This document shows, piece after piece, positions 16,376 through 24,835 of a DNA stretch of 64,000 nt (position 1 is the first letter of the stretch; each line of letters begins with the position of its first letter). The notes under the pieces were generated by a model. It did not search any database. It was not told where the DNA came from and saw only the letters and a list, made by a program, of their open reading frames with translations. The stretch is from CAYLPU01 sp964385635. GTDB lineage: Bacteria; Chloroflexota; Anaerolineae; B4-G1. The DNA lies in contig CAYLPU010000010.1 in NCBI GenBank assembly GCA_964385635.1, positions 1 through 64,000 of the forward strand, given 5' to 3'. Position numbers and translations under genes: made by a program.

Positions 16376-17635
16376 CTATGGCACCTGGATGCGCAGAAAC
16401 ACCGGGTCCACCCGGTAGTTGACCATTGAGATCTCCACGTCCTCGTGAATCAGCGAGGCGTAGCAGTACTGCGGGTTGCGGGCCGGGACCACGTCCACGA
16501 AGCGGATGCCACCGGTGACGACCGCCCGCCCTCCCGCCGGCAGGTAGAGATGCCCTTCGTCGTCCATCACCAGGTCATCCGGGCCGCCTACCGCCCAGCG
16601 CCAAGGGTGATCCGTGGGGCTGGTCTCGCAGTGGACACCCACCCGAAACACGCCCGACTGCTCGTACTCGCCCAGTGTGGCGTAGTTCTGGTCGCTGTCG
16701 TACACTGTGTCCGGCGGGGGGCCACTGGTGCGGATGGGTACGAGACTGTCGTTGTCAACCGTCAGCGTGAAGTAGAGTGTGCTATTTAGCGGAACGGTCC
16801 CGGCCGACCACTCCACCTCACCGTTGAGGATGTACACTCGTGGCACTCCGCCGTTCTCAATCGTCAACGTTCCTGTCGCCACTGTCCACTGGCCTACCGC
16901 GTCCCGTGCCTGCATAGTCACAGTGTATGAGCCATCCGGTGGTGGGTCTGCTCCCAGGTCCACCCCGGCGTCATAGTCGAACTCGTGCCAGCCGGCCTCA
17001 TTGGGCCGTGTGGCCATCTCTTTCTCCGCTACGGGGTAACGCACCCCATCCTCCCCTATCAGGTAGATGGTCAGTTCTTCGACGTCTTTCTTGAGGTCCA
17101 CGTTGATCGTCGCCCGGTCGCTGATGCCGTCCCGGTTGGGGGTGAAGACGGGCGGATACACGCTGAAACCCTTCAGTTCCGGCAGCGCGGTGTCGGCGTC
17201 GGCGATGGTGAGCGTGCCGGTGGCTTGCTCGGTATGGCTTGCCTCGTCGGTCGCCTCCACCGTCCAGGTGTAGTCACCGTCCTGCAGCACGCGCTTCTCC
17301 ACCGTAAACCCCTCAAATTGCTCGCCGGGCAGTACGTAGCCGTCCACCACGCCGGCGAAGTAGACCTGGTAGGGCTCCTTGACGGAGGGGCCATGGTGGA
17401 CGTGATCGCGGAAGTAGTAGTGGTTCCCGTCCTGGCCCTCGAAGTAGATCGACACCTCCGCGCTGCGAGACAGGTTGTACGTGATCACCAGGACGTCTGT
17501 GTCGCGATCTGCGTTGGGTGTGATACGGAGGCGGTCAAAAGACACGTCGCTCAGAAGCGGCTTTTCTCCGCAAGCGACCAGTGTCAGTGCCATCATAAAC
17601 ATCGCTGCTGTCACAAAGATGTACTGGGTTCGCAA
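16376..17635 (-). CDS. secreted lipoprotein with Ig-like/FlgD-like repeats
   Basis: From a TTG at 17635 preceded by GGGGAGG, the 419-residue product starts with a lipoprotein signal ending in LTLVACGEK. At least two Ig-like beta modules follow, each ending in ATGTLTI (VEATDEASHTEQATGTLTI and QARDAVGQWTVATGTLTI). Between them lies FTPNRDGISDRATINVDL, a form of the calcium-binding SPNGDG motif of secreted adhesion modules. The final third is beta-rich. It is likely an outer-surface lipoprotein, function unknown. An ATG further upstream gives a longer frame without a good ribosome site and would spoil the signal peptide. Confidence 0.7.
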   Translation of the reverse strand: MRTQYIFVTAAMFMMALTLVACGEKPLLSDVSFDRLRITPNADRDTDVLVITYNLSRSAEVSIYFEGQDGNHYYFRDHVHHGPSVKEPYQVYFAGVVDGYVLPGEQFEGFTVEKRVLQDGDYTWTVEATDEASHTEQATGTLTIADADTALPELKGFSVYPPVFTPNRDGISDRATINVDLKKDVEELTIYLIGEDGVRYPVAEKEMATRPNEAGWHEFDYDAGVDLGADPPPDGSYTVTMQARDAVGQWTVATGTLTIENGGVPRVYILNGEVEWSAGTVPLNSTLYFTLTVDNDSLVPIRTSGPPPDTVYDSDQNYATLGEYEQSGVFRVGVHCETSPTDHPWRWAVGGPDDLVMDDEGHLYLPAGGRAVVTGGIRFVDVVPARNPQYCYASLIHEDVEISMVNYRVDPVFLRIQVP

Positions 17636-17754
17636 TACGATCCTCCCCCCAATCAGAATTCGGGACCAAAGTGTACCACAAATTGGCAGATTGGTAAACT
17701 GGAAAGTTGGTAGATACCAACTAGCCAGCCATCTAACCCACCACCTGACCGAAC

Positions 17755-17782
17755 TTGCATTTCCCAGGAAAACAGGTACAAT
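17755..17782 (+). promoter_or_regulatory. promoter of folC-lon
   Basis: TTGCAT at 17755-17760 and TACAAT at 17777-17782 are 16 bases apart. The start of transcription would be about 18 bases before the folC ATG. Confidence 0.55.
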
Positions 17783-17806
17783 CCGCGCCGATTGATATTG
17801 AAGACG

Positions 17807-19165
17807 ATGAACTACCTGGAGACCATCACCTATCTTCACAGCCTCACGGACTATGAAAAGACGCGCATTGAGCGCTATACGCCCGAGACATTTGATCTTT
17901 CACGGGTCGAACGGCTGCTGGCGGCTGTGGGCGACCCACACACCCGCTTCCCAGCGGTGCACATCTCCGGCACCAAAGGTAAGGGGTCCACAGCGGTGCT
18001 GATTGAATCCTGCTTGCGGGCCGCTGGCTACCGTACTGGCCTCTACACCTCGCCCCACCTGCACACCTTCCGCGAGCGCATCCAGGTGGCCAGGCGGAAG
18101 ATTGCGCGGAAAGAAATCGTCGCGCTGGTGGAGGAAGTGCGCCCGTTGATCGAGCGTACGCCTGGCGTGACTACCTTCGAGGCCATCACTGCCATCGGCT
18201 TCCTATACTTCGCCCGCTCCGAGGTGGATATGGCCGTCGTCGAGGTAGGGTTGGGGGGGCGGCTTGATGCTACCAATGTCTTGATGCCTGAGGTATCGGT
18301 CACTACCTCACTTAGCCTGGACCATACGTATCTGTTGGGTAATACACTGGCCGAGATCGCCTACGAGAAAGCGGGCATCATCAAGCCAGGCGTCCCTGCC
18401 GTGAGCGCGCCGCAGCGGGCCGAAGCGATCAAGGTGCTCGAGGCGGTCAGCCTGGAACGGGGAGCACCGCTTACAGAGATTGGCCGGGACTGGGATTACG
18501 ACCCTGGCCCTGCCGACCTGGACGGCCAGTATTTCACTGCCCGGCGCTTCACCGATGGAGGGTCGGAACTGGATGGCGAGTACTGGATTCCTTTGTTAGG
18601 CCGTCATCAACTGGAGAACAGTACCAGCGCCCTCGCCGCATTGGACATCCTGCGCCGGCGGGGTTTCCACATCCCTGTCGAGGCCGTGCACGAGGGGCTG
18701 CGTAATGTCCATTGGCCGGGGCGGTTGGAGATTCTCAGCCGTGAGCCACTGGCGGTTGTAGACTGCGCGCATAACCCCTACTCAGCGCAGGTGCTGCGCG
18801 AGGCGCTGGAGGAGTGGTTCCCCGGTCAACGGTGGGTACTGGTCTTCGGCGCCTCGGCCGATAAGGATATCGCTGGGATGCTGAGAGCTCTCCTGCCGAT
18901 CAGCGAGTATGTTATCGTCACTCGCTCCGATCATCCCCGGGCCATGTCGCCAATTGAACTGGCCGATATAGTTGCTTCGGTGGGAGGCGGAGCAGAAGTC
19001 AGCGTGAATATGAGGAAGTCACTCCGGCGTGGGCTGGCAGTGATGGACCCCGGTAGCGGTCTGCTGGCGACCGGCTCTATCTTCCTTGTCGCCGATGCCC
19101 GCGAAGAGTGGGCGCGTTATACCGGAGATCCGCTGCCGGACAATGACGGTGCAGCGGAAACTTGA
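17807..19165 (+). CDS. folC: bifunctional folylpolyglutamate synthase / dihydrofolate synthase
   Basis: The product (452 residues) is a Mur-ligase-type ATP-dependent enzyme that adds glutamate to dihydropteroate and to folates in the cytoplasm. Visible motifs are the P-loop HISGTKGKGST, the YTSPHLHTFRERI substrate loop, VEVGLGGRLDATN, and VVDCAHNPYSAQ for ATP. The start MNYLETITYLHSLTDYEK is the usual FolC N terminus, which favours the ATG at 17807 over TTG codons upstream. The stop overlaps an upstream TTG of lon, and lon follows after 14 bases. Full length and intact. Confidence 0.93.
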   Translation: MNYLETITYLHSLTDYEKTRIERYTPETFDLSRVERLLAAVGDPHTRFPAVHISGTKGKGSTAVLIESCLRAAGYRTGLYTSPHLHTFRERIQVARRKIARKEIVALVEEVRPLIERTPGVTTFEAITAIGFLYFARSEVDMAVVEVGLGGRLDATNVLMPEVSVTTSLSLDHTYLLGNTLAEIAYEKAGIIKPGVPAVSAPQRAEAIKVLEAVSLERGAPLTEIGRDWDYDPGPADLDGQYFTARRFTDGGSELDGEYWIPLLGRHQLENSTSALAALDILRRRGFHIPVEAVHEGLRNVHWPGRLEILSREPLAVVDCAHNPYSAQVLREALEEWFPGQRWVLVFGASADKDIAGMLRALLPISEYVIVTRSDHPRAMSPIELADIVASVGGGAEVSVNMRKSLRRGLAVMDPGSGLLATGSIFLVADAREEWARYTGDPLPDNDGAAET

Positions 19166-19179
19166 CGCAGGAAGGGAGA

Positions 19180-21633
19180 ATGATGTGGAATAGAGAATTT
19201 CAGGATTGGTGGTCACAGATGGGGTGGCCCCAGGGGATACCATTCTCCCCGGATGACACAGGTTTTGAGGAAGAGGACCTACACGAATCCCCAGGTGAAG
19301 TCATCGAAGCGTCGCTTCTGCCACTGCGCGATATGGTGATGTTTCCCCGCATGGTCGCGCCGCTCTTCGTCGGGCGCGATCTCTCGATAGAGGCGATCGA
19401 GGTAGCGAACGAGCTAGGTCAGCCACTCATCACTGTCGCCCAGCGGGATGCAGATGTGATGGAGCCAGGTCCCGAAGACCTTTTCACTTTTGGCGCCGAG
19501 GTGGCTATCGGCCGCATGTTGCGCCTGCCCGATGGCACCGTCAGCATGCTGGGGCAGGGACTCCGACGGGTGCAAATCGTCGAGTACGTTCACCTGGAGC
19601 CTTACATCCGCGTGCGAGCCCTGCCCATCTACGAGGCTGTGGGGAGAACCCCTCTCACTGAGGCGCTGATGCGGGCGGTGTTGGCACTCTTCGAGAAGGT
19701 CGTGCAGTTAAATCGCACCCTGCCCGAAGATGCTTATGTCTTCGCCATGAACATAGATGAGCCGGGCTGGCTGGCCGACCTGATGGCTCAGGCGCTAGAC
19801 CTGGAGGTGGCGAAGCGGCAGGAGGTACTGGAGACACTCGATATCGCAGCGCGACTACAGTGCGTCAGCGTCCTGTTGGCCAAGGAACTGGATGTGCTCG
19901 AACTGGAGGATCGCATCCATTTGCAGGTGCAGCAGGAGCTGGATAAGGCCCAGCGTGAGTACTTCCTGCGTAAACAGATGAAGGTCATCCAAAGCGAGTT
20001 GGGCGAGACCGACGTCTATACCCAAGAGGTCAACGAGCTGCGCGAAGGGATCGCCGAGATGGACTTGCCCGACGAGGCGCGCGCCCGGGCCAACAAAGAA
20101 CTCGACCGGCTGACAGCTATGCCGCCTATGTCGCCCGAGGTTGGCATAATCCGCACTTACCTCGACTGGTTGATCGAGTTGCCGTGGTCAGAGACCACTG
20201 AGGACAATCTGGACGTCAAACACGCGGAGGAAGTGCTGGAATCACGCCACTATGGGCTGCCCAAGGCCAAGGAACGCATCCTGGAGTACATCGCTGTGCG
20301 GCGTCTGGCAGCCGACAAGATGCGCAGCCCGATTCTTTGCTTCGTGGGCCCGCCTGGCACTGGTAAAACCTCATTAGGGCAATCTATCGCTGAGGCCCTG
20401 AGGCGCAAGTTCGTCCGTGTGAGCCTGGGTGGCGTGCGGGACGAGGCGGAGATTCGGGGCCACCGCCGTACCTACATCGGTGCACTGCCCGGCCGCGTCA
20501 TCCAGACGATGCGGCGGGCTGGTACACTTAACCCTCTCTTTATGCTCGATGAGGTGGATAAGTTGGGATTGGACTTCCGGGGCGACCCGGCCGCTGCCTT
20601 GCTGGAAGTGTTGGACCCCGAACAGAATCATGCCTTCTCCGATCACTACCTCGAGGTGCCGTACGATCTGTCAAAGGTACTCTTCATCACCACGGCGAAC
20701 ATCCTCGATCCTGTTCCGCCGGCCCTGCGAGACCGTATGGAGGTGATCGAATTCCCCGGCTACATTGATGAGGAGAAATTGGAGATTGCGCGTCGTTTTC
20801 TGATCCCGCGCCAACTGGAGGAGCACGGCCTGGAAGATATCCCTATTACCTTCACTGACGGTGCGCTGCGTGCAATCATCCGAGAATATACCTACGAGGC
20901 CGGCGTGCGCAACCTTGAGCGTAACATTGCCAGTATCTGTCGCAAGGTCACCCGCCGACTGGCCGAGGGGGGCTCACCTCCACGTCGCATCACAGCTCGA
21001 ATGCTCGCTGGCTACCTTGGCCCACCGCATTTCATCCGCGGCCTGGCGGAAGAGCGAGATGGGGTCGGCATCGCTATGGGGGTGGCCTGGACCGAGGCAG
21101 GGGGAGACCTGACGCCCGTGGAGGTGGCGCTGATGCCTGGCAAAGGCAACCTGTTGCTGACCGGACAGTTAGGCGAGATTATGCAGGAATCGGCACAGGC
21201 AGCGTTGAGTTACACCCGCTCCCGCAGCGAAAGTTTTGGCATCAAGCCCGATGTTTTCGAGAGAACCGACGTCCACATCCACCTGCCAGAGGGAGCGATC
21301 CCCAAGGATGGCCCATCGGCCGGCATCACGATCGCCACAGCGCTCATCTCTGCCTTTACCGGCCGGGCCGTGCGCCACGACGTAGGGATGACGGGCGAGA
21401 TTACGTTGCGTGGTCGCGTATTGCCTGTCGGTGGTCTCAAGGAAAAGATGATGGCGGCCTACCGCGCTGGTCTCAAGACGGTCGTGATCCCTAAGCGCAA
21501 CAAGAAGGACCTCGTCGAAATTCCTCGACGGGTTCAGCACAGCGTGAACTTTGTCCTGGTTGAACAGATGGACGAAGTGCTCGCAGTAGCGCTGCTATCA
21601 CCTCCATCCTCGCCGTGCCAACGCCGGTCTTAA
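19180..21633 (+). CDS. lon: ATP-dependent Lon protease
   Basis: The 817-residue product has an N-terminal LON substrate-binding domain (LPLRDMVMFPRMVAPLFVGR), a coiled-coil helical region (QQELDKAQREYFLRKQM), an AAA+ module with Walker A GPPGTGKTS near residues 389-397 and Walker B PLFMLDEVDK, and a C-terminal Ser-Lys protease. The catalytic Ser713 is in PKDGPSAG and Lys756 in GGLKEK. Lon degrades misfolded and regulatory proteins in the cytosol. The double ATG at 19180 follows GGAAGGGAG, so it is preferred over the overlapping upstream TTG. A 40-residue acidic N-terminal extension precedes the LON domain. Confidence 0.96.
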   Translation: MMWNREFQDWWSQMGWPQGIPFSPDDTGFEEEDLHESPGEVIEASLLPLRDMVMFPRMVAPLFVGRDLSIEAIEVANELGQPLITVAQRDADVMEPGPEDLFTFGAEVAIGRMLRLPDGTVSMLGQGLRRVQIVEYVHLEPYIRVRALPIYEAVGRTPLTEALMRAVLALFEKVVQLNRTLPEDAYVFAMNIDEPGWLADLMAQALDLEVAKRQEVLETLDIAARLQCVSVLLAKELDVLELEDRIHLQVQQELDKAQREYFLRKQMKVIQSELGETDVYTQEVNELREGIAEMDLPDEARARANKELDRLTAMPPMSPEVGIIRTYLDWLIELPWSETTEDNLDVKHAEEVLESRHYGLPKAKERILEYIAVRRLAADKMRSPILCFVGPPGTGKTSLGQSIAEALRRKFVRVSLGGVRDEAEIRGHRRTYIGALPGRVIQTMRRAGTLNPLFMLDEVDKLGLDFRGDPAAALLEVLDPEQNHAFSDHYLEVPYDLSKVLFITTANILDPVPPALRDRMEVIEFPGYIDEEKLEIARRFLIPRQLEEHGLEDIPITFTDGALRAIIREYTYEAGVRNLERNIASICRKVTRRLAEGGSPPRRITARMLAGYLGPPHFIRGLAEERDGVGIAMGVAWTEAGGDLTPVEVALMPGKGNLLLTGQLGEIMQESAQAALSYTRSRSESFGIKPDVFERTDVHIHLPEGAIPKDGPSAGITIATALISAFTGRAVRHDVGMTGEITLRGRVLPVGGLKEKMMAAYRAGLKTVVIPKRNKKDLVEIPRRVQHSVNFVLVEQMDEVLAVALLSPPSSPCQRRS

Positions 21634-21750
21634 GCCGTGCCACGCAGCGCTGAAGCAGACACCTGCCTCTGCGGGGCACCCACTTTGACTCCGCCTCCCC
21701 CGGCTCGCCCCAGTGAGAGCCCCACCTCTTCTCGGTTGTGGGACTGCTAG

Positions 21751-21823
21751 CGCCCCCGGCGCGATTCGAACGCGCAGCCTGCGGATTCGAAGTCCGACGC
21801 TCTATCCGTTGAGCTACGGGGGC
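21751..21823 (-). tRNA. tRNA-Arg, anticodon TCG
   Basis: Read on the minus strand from 21823, GCCCCCG pairs with CGGGGGC at the 3' end. The anticodon arm CGGACTTCGAATCCG carries TCG, and the T arm has GTTCGAATC. No CCA is encoded. It lies 49 bases downstream of tRNA-His on the same strand. Confidence 0.93.
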
Positions 21824-21839
21824 GATTGGTGTATAATGA

Positions 21840-21861
21840 AAGCCGGATCAAAGTCCGGCTG
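21840..21861 (-). other. short hairpin between two tRNA genes
   Basis: AGCCGGA and TCCGGCT pair across an 8-base loop between tRNA-His and tRNA-Arg. It may be a processing signal or weak terminator. On the minus strand only a short T-rich stretch follows. Confidence 0.35.
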
Positions 21862-21872
21862 CGACTACCTGG

Positions 21873-21946
21873 GGTGAGTGATGGGATTCGAACCCACAAT
21901 CTCCTGGGCCACAACCAGGTGCCTTGACCATTAGGCTACACCCACC
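21873..21946 (-). tRNA. tRNA-His, anticodon GTG
   Basis: Read from 21946, the acceptor GTGGGTG is preceded by an encoded G at position -1 facing C73, the identity mark of tRNA-His. The anticodon arm CTGGTTGTGGCCCAG contains GTG, and the T loop GTTCGAATC is canonical. One G-T wobble occurs in the acceptor stem. No CCA is encoded. Confidence 0.94.
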
Positions 21947-22035
21947 AAGCATGGTCATTCTACCACAAAGCACGCGAAGGAGCAAACGATGGCACTACAA
22001 GCGCCTCCCATCCAGCACCACGACCCGACGTACCG

Positions 22036-22683
22036 TCACCGCTTTTCCGCCATGACCAGCATCGCTTCACTGCGCCCAACTCGCTCCCATAGAATGCGTG
22101 GATCGAATCCTGCCTCTACCATCACCGCCTCACCGCCGCTGGGGAGCGGCTCTCCCTGTCCTGTCACCCGATAAAGCCACCCGAGGAAACGGGAGAGCGG
22201 GTCGCGTTCGCCCAAGCGGGCCCAGGCGACGATGACCAGCCGTCCGCCCGGACGCAGAACACGCACCGTCTCTCGCAACGTTGCGGGGTCCAGGATGAAC
22301 TCGGTGGGAAAGGTGGCAACGGCGCTATCGAAAACCCCATCGCAGAAAGGAAGCATCTGTGCACCAGCGCGCACCAAAGGAACGACCGGCATGGCTCTTC
22401 CGAACCGCCGCCGCGCCAGGTGCCCCATATACGGCGACAGGTCGAGCCCTACCGGGGCCAGACCTCGCTCCGCCATCGCCACCAACAGGTGACCGGGGCC
22501 ATGTGCCAGTTCCAGCACCTGCTTCCCTCGCAGGTGCGGAATCGCTGTGCGTCCCCACGTCCTCCACTGTCCCAGCGACACCACCCAGGCCACCAGATCG
22601 TAAGTCCAGGCGAATTCGTTGTAGAGCAGACGGAAGAAAAGTCGCAGAAAGGCCCACCACAGACGACGCATTGCTTCTCCCAA
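22036..22683 (-). CDS. class I SAM-dependent methyltransferase (UbiE/COQ5-like)
   Basis: The 215-residue product shows a Rossmann SAM site, VLELAHGPGHLLVAMAERGL with LDLSPYMGHLARRR after it, the post-II stretch FDSAVATFPTEFI, and VLRPGGRLVIVAWARLGE. The first 45 residues are helical and hydrophobic (LFFRLLYNEFAWTYDLVAWVV), suggesting membrane proximity. This is a small-molecule methylase class, and the substrate cannot be told. The gene stands alone between the tRNA pair and the membrane protein at 22758. Confidence 0.82.
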   Translation of the reverse strand: MGEAMRRLWWAFLRLFFRLLYNEFAWTYDLVAWVVSLGQWRTWGRTAIPHLRGKQVLELAHGPGHLLVAMAERGLAPVGLDLSPYMGHLARRRFGRAMPVVPLVRAGAQMLPFCDGVFDSAVATFPTEFILDPATLRETVRVLRPGGRLVIVAWARLGERDPLSRFLGWLYRVTGQGEPLPSGGEAVMVEAGFDPRILWERVGRSEAMLVMAEKR

Positions 22684-22757
22684 GCGAACACCCCCGCCGC
22701 GCTGCCACGGCGAGGGTGCCTATCTACACAACATGCGCCAGGACCGATCCAGTCAAC

Positions 22758-23813
22758 TTATAGCGTGGGCGACATGATAGGGGCATCGCTCCTCTCAGCC
22801 GCTGGCTGTGTCCCCTCCTGCCCTGGCTTGACCCAGGCCGCCAGGCCTATCGTGAGCCTGTCGAAGAAACTGCTGGGCGGCAGATTCCCCATCCCGTGCT
22901 CCACCTCCACGATGTGCGCCTGCACACGCAGCGTCTTCGTCTCTAGGATTACGTTCTTCTCCACCTCGGCCAACGTCGGCTCTCCCTTGGGCGCCAACTT
23001 GGTGCGCAGCGCCTCGTCATGGAAGGCGTAGTCCGACATCAGCACCTTGGTCACCGTGCGGATGTCGTTCTTGTCGAATAGCCAGACCTCGAAAGCGGTG
23101 ACTTTGTTGGGCTCGCCCACACCGATAGTTTCTGAGATACCCACACCGCACTCGCCCATAAACTCGCCGCTCTCCAACTCAATGCTAAACGAGGGGTCGT
23201 AGTGGTCATCCCCTAGTGTGTAGGTAGTGACAAACTGAGCCAGCGGCGGGCCTTCGGCTCCCCAGGAGACTTGCTCCGAGAGGACAGGGGACTCTTCGAA
23301 TACTCCCGTGGCTAGACCACCTATCTCTGTCCGTGGCTTACGCAGGCGGCTGACGAGGAGCAGCGTTCCCCCCACAAATGCTACCACCAATAGGGCGACC
23401 CCGCAAACCGTCGCCACCGGGCGAAGCCTCTCCCAGACACTCGTCACTGGCGGAGCGGGTTCGGATGTGGCTCCCAGTGCCTGTGTCAGGGCTCGCAAGC
23501 GGACTGCCTCACGTCCACCGCGTTCCTCCGCCAGCATCTCAAGCGTCTCAGCAAGTTGGTTTTCCTTCCAATAATCCGCGCCCAACTGGTCATGTGCCCA
23601 GTCCAGGTCGTTGGTGTCCGCGTAGCGCTCGGCAACCCAGAGGATGTACTCGCTCTGGAAATCGGGGTGCAGATTGCCAGGTGTGGAGTTGGTCCATTCA
23701 ACTGGCCACCACCACCAGCCGATGGCCACGCCTAGAAGCAGCCCCAGTATGGTCCCACCGATCAGCGCTACCAAGGTCTTACGCTGCTGAACGAATTCCA
23801 GGATGGTGTCCAT
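22758..23813 (-). CDS. two-span membrane protein, conserved hypothetical
   Basis: The 351-residue product has one membrane span at residues 14-35 (LVALIGGTILGLLLGVAIGW), a 95-residue external or periplasmic segment with tetratrico-like helices (ADTNDLDWAHDQLGADYW), a second span near 135-160 (VATVCGVALLVVAFVGGTLLL), and a 180-residue beta-rich cytoplasmic domain (YDPSFSIELESGEFMGECGVG, VTAFEVWLFDKNDIRTVTK). I do not recognise a named family, but the layout resembles conserved Chloroflexota membrane proteins. The stretch FFDRLTIGL is encoded by a sequence close to a widespread intergenic repeat (GAGCCTGTCGAAG), so part of the C terminus may derive from one. Confidence 0.65.
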   Translation of the reverse strand: MDTILEFVQQRKTLVALIGGTILGLLLGVAIGWWWWPVEWTNSTPGNLHPDFQSEYILWVAERYADTNDLDWAHDQLGADYWKENQLAETLEMLAEERGGREAVRLRALTQALGATSEPAPPVTSVWERLRPVATVCGVALLVVAFVGGTLLLVSRLRKPRTEIGGLATGVFEESPVLSEQVSWGAEGPPLAQFVTTYTLGDDHYDPSFSIELESGEFMGECGVGISETIGVGEPNKVTAFEVWLFDKNDIRTVTKVLMSDYAFHDEALRTKLAPKGEPTLAEVEKNVILETKTLRVQAHIVEVEHGMGNLPPSSFFDRLTIGLAAWVKPGQEGTQPAAERSDAPIMSPTL

Positions 23814-23920
23814 TTTCGCCTCCTTGTCTGTGCCTGTCCCTTTTTGTTGCAGAAGGCCTTGCTATGTTCATTGTACCACAAGTGCCACTAGTGCACAACT
23901 ACTTTACCATAAAGCAGCAC

Positions 23921-24832
23921 CTAGGGCAAATCCGAAGCCCCGGCTCGCGGATGTGCCCGCAGGTAAACCTCCCTCGCCCGGCTCTGGCTAACGTGAGTAT
24001 AGATTTGGGTTGTGGCGAGATCGGCGTGGCCCAGCAGTTCCTGCACGACGCGGAGGTCTGCGCCGCCATCCAGGAGATGAGTGGCGAAGGAATGGCGCAT
24101 GATGTGGGGGGAAACGGGCGTGCGGATGCCCGCTTGCTGGCCGGCTTTGCTCAATATCAGAGCCACTCCTCGCGCCGTCAGGCGACCACCCCGGTGATTA
24201 AGCCACAATGCATTGGTCGGTTGCCGACTCAGCAACGCCGGCCGCCCCGTCTTCAGGTATGCCCTCACCGCCTCTACTGCCGGCCGTCCCAGCAGTCCGA
24301 TGCGCTCTTTGCCCCCTTTGCCCACTACGCGCACCTGGGCCTGTGCCAGGTCCACGTCCCCTATGTCCAGGCCCACCAACTCACTGACCCGCAGGCCCGC
24401 CGCGTACAGCACCTCGATGATGGCCCGGTCGCGCAGGCCCCGTGGAGTAGATGTGTCTGGCACCGCCAGCAGTGCTTCCGCCTCGGCCACCGTCAGGTAC
24501 CGCGGTAGCCGTTTCGGGACACGGGGGGCGCGGATCAGACGGAAGGGATTGCGCTCCAGTATCTCCTCCCGCACCATAAAGTCGCCGAAGGAACGCAGTT
24601 CCGCCACGCGACGCGCGATGCTGGCCTTGACGTAGCCCACAGCGTCCAGTTCCGCCAGGTAATTCCGCAGCAGCGAACGGTCTACCTGCTCCAACGAGCC
24701 TATCCCCTGTGCCCTGCAGTAGTCCAGGAACTGGCCAATGTCCGTGCCGTAGTTCTTGACGGTGTAGACTGAACTATTTCGGCTCACCCGCAGGTAGGTC
24801 AGGAACTGTTCCAACAACCTCTCCATATCCAT
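23921..24832 (-). CDS. tyrosine recombinase, XerC/XerD type
   Basis: The 303-residue product has the SAM-like N-terminal core-binding domain (FLTYLRVSRNSSVYTVKNY) and a catalytic domain with the Arg of YAAGLRVSELVGL, the lysine of VVGKGGKER, HIMRHSFATHLL, the GHADLATTQIY histidine and the nucleophilic Tyr of IYTHV. Xer proteins resolve chromosome dimers at dif sites. The length and the place beside topA point to the housekeeping Xer and not a phage or integron integrase. The sequence cannot decide between XerC and XerD. It starts four bases after the topA stop. Confidence 0.88.
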   Translation of the reverse strand: MDMERLLEQFLTYLRVSRNSSVYTVKNYGTDIGQFLDYCRAQGIGSLEQVDRSLLRNYLAELDAVGYVKASIARRVAELRSFGDFMVREEILERNPFRLIRAPRVPKRLPRYLTVAEAEALLAVPDTSTPRGLRDRAIIEVLYAAGLRVSELVGLDIGDVDLAQAQVRVVGKGGKERIGLLGRPAVEAVRAYLKTGRPALLSRQPTNALWLNHRGGRLTARGVALILSKAGQQAGIRTPVSPHIMRHSFATHLLDGGADLRVVQELLGHADLATTQIYTHVSQSRAREVYLRAHPRAGASDLP

Positions 24833-24835
24833 CTT

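Noticed and set aside
21751..21946. Integration site at the tRNA pair
   Set aside because: Both tRNA genes are intact, but no duplicated 3' tRNA end, integrase or foreign block was found beside them.
23921..24832. Phage or integron integrase
   Set aside because: Length, motifs and the position beside topA fit the housekeeping Xer recombinase. No att-like duplication at the adjacent genes or phage genes are visible.
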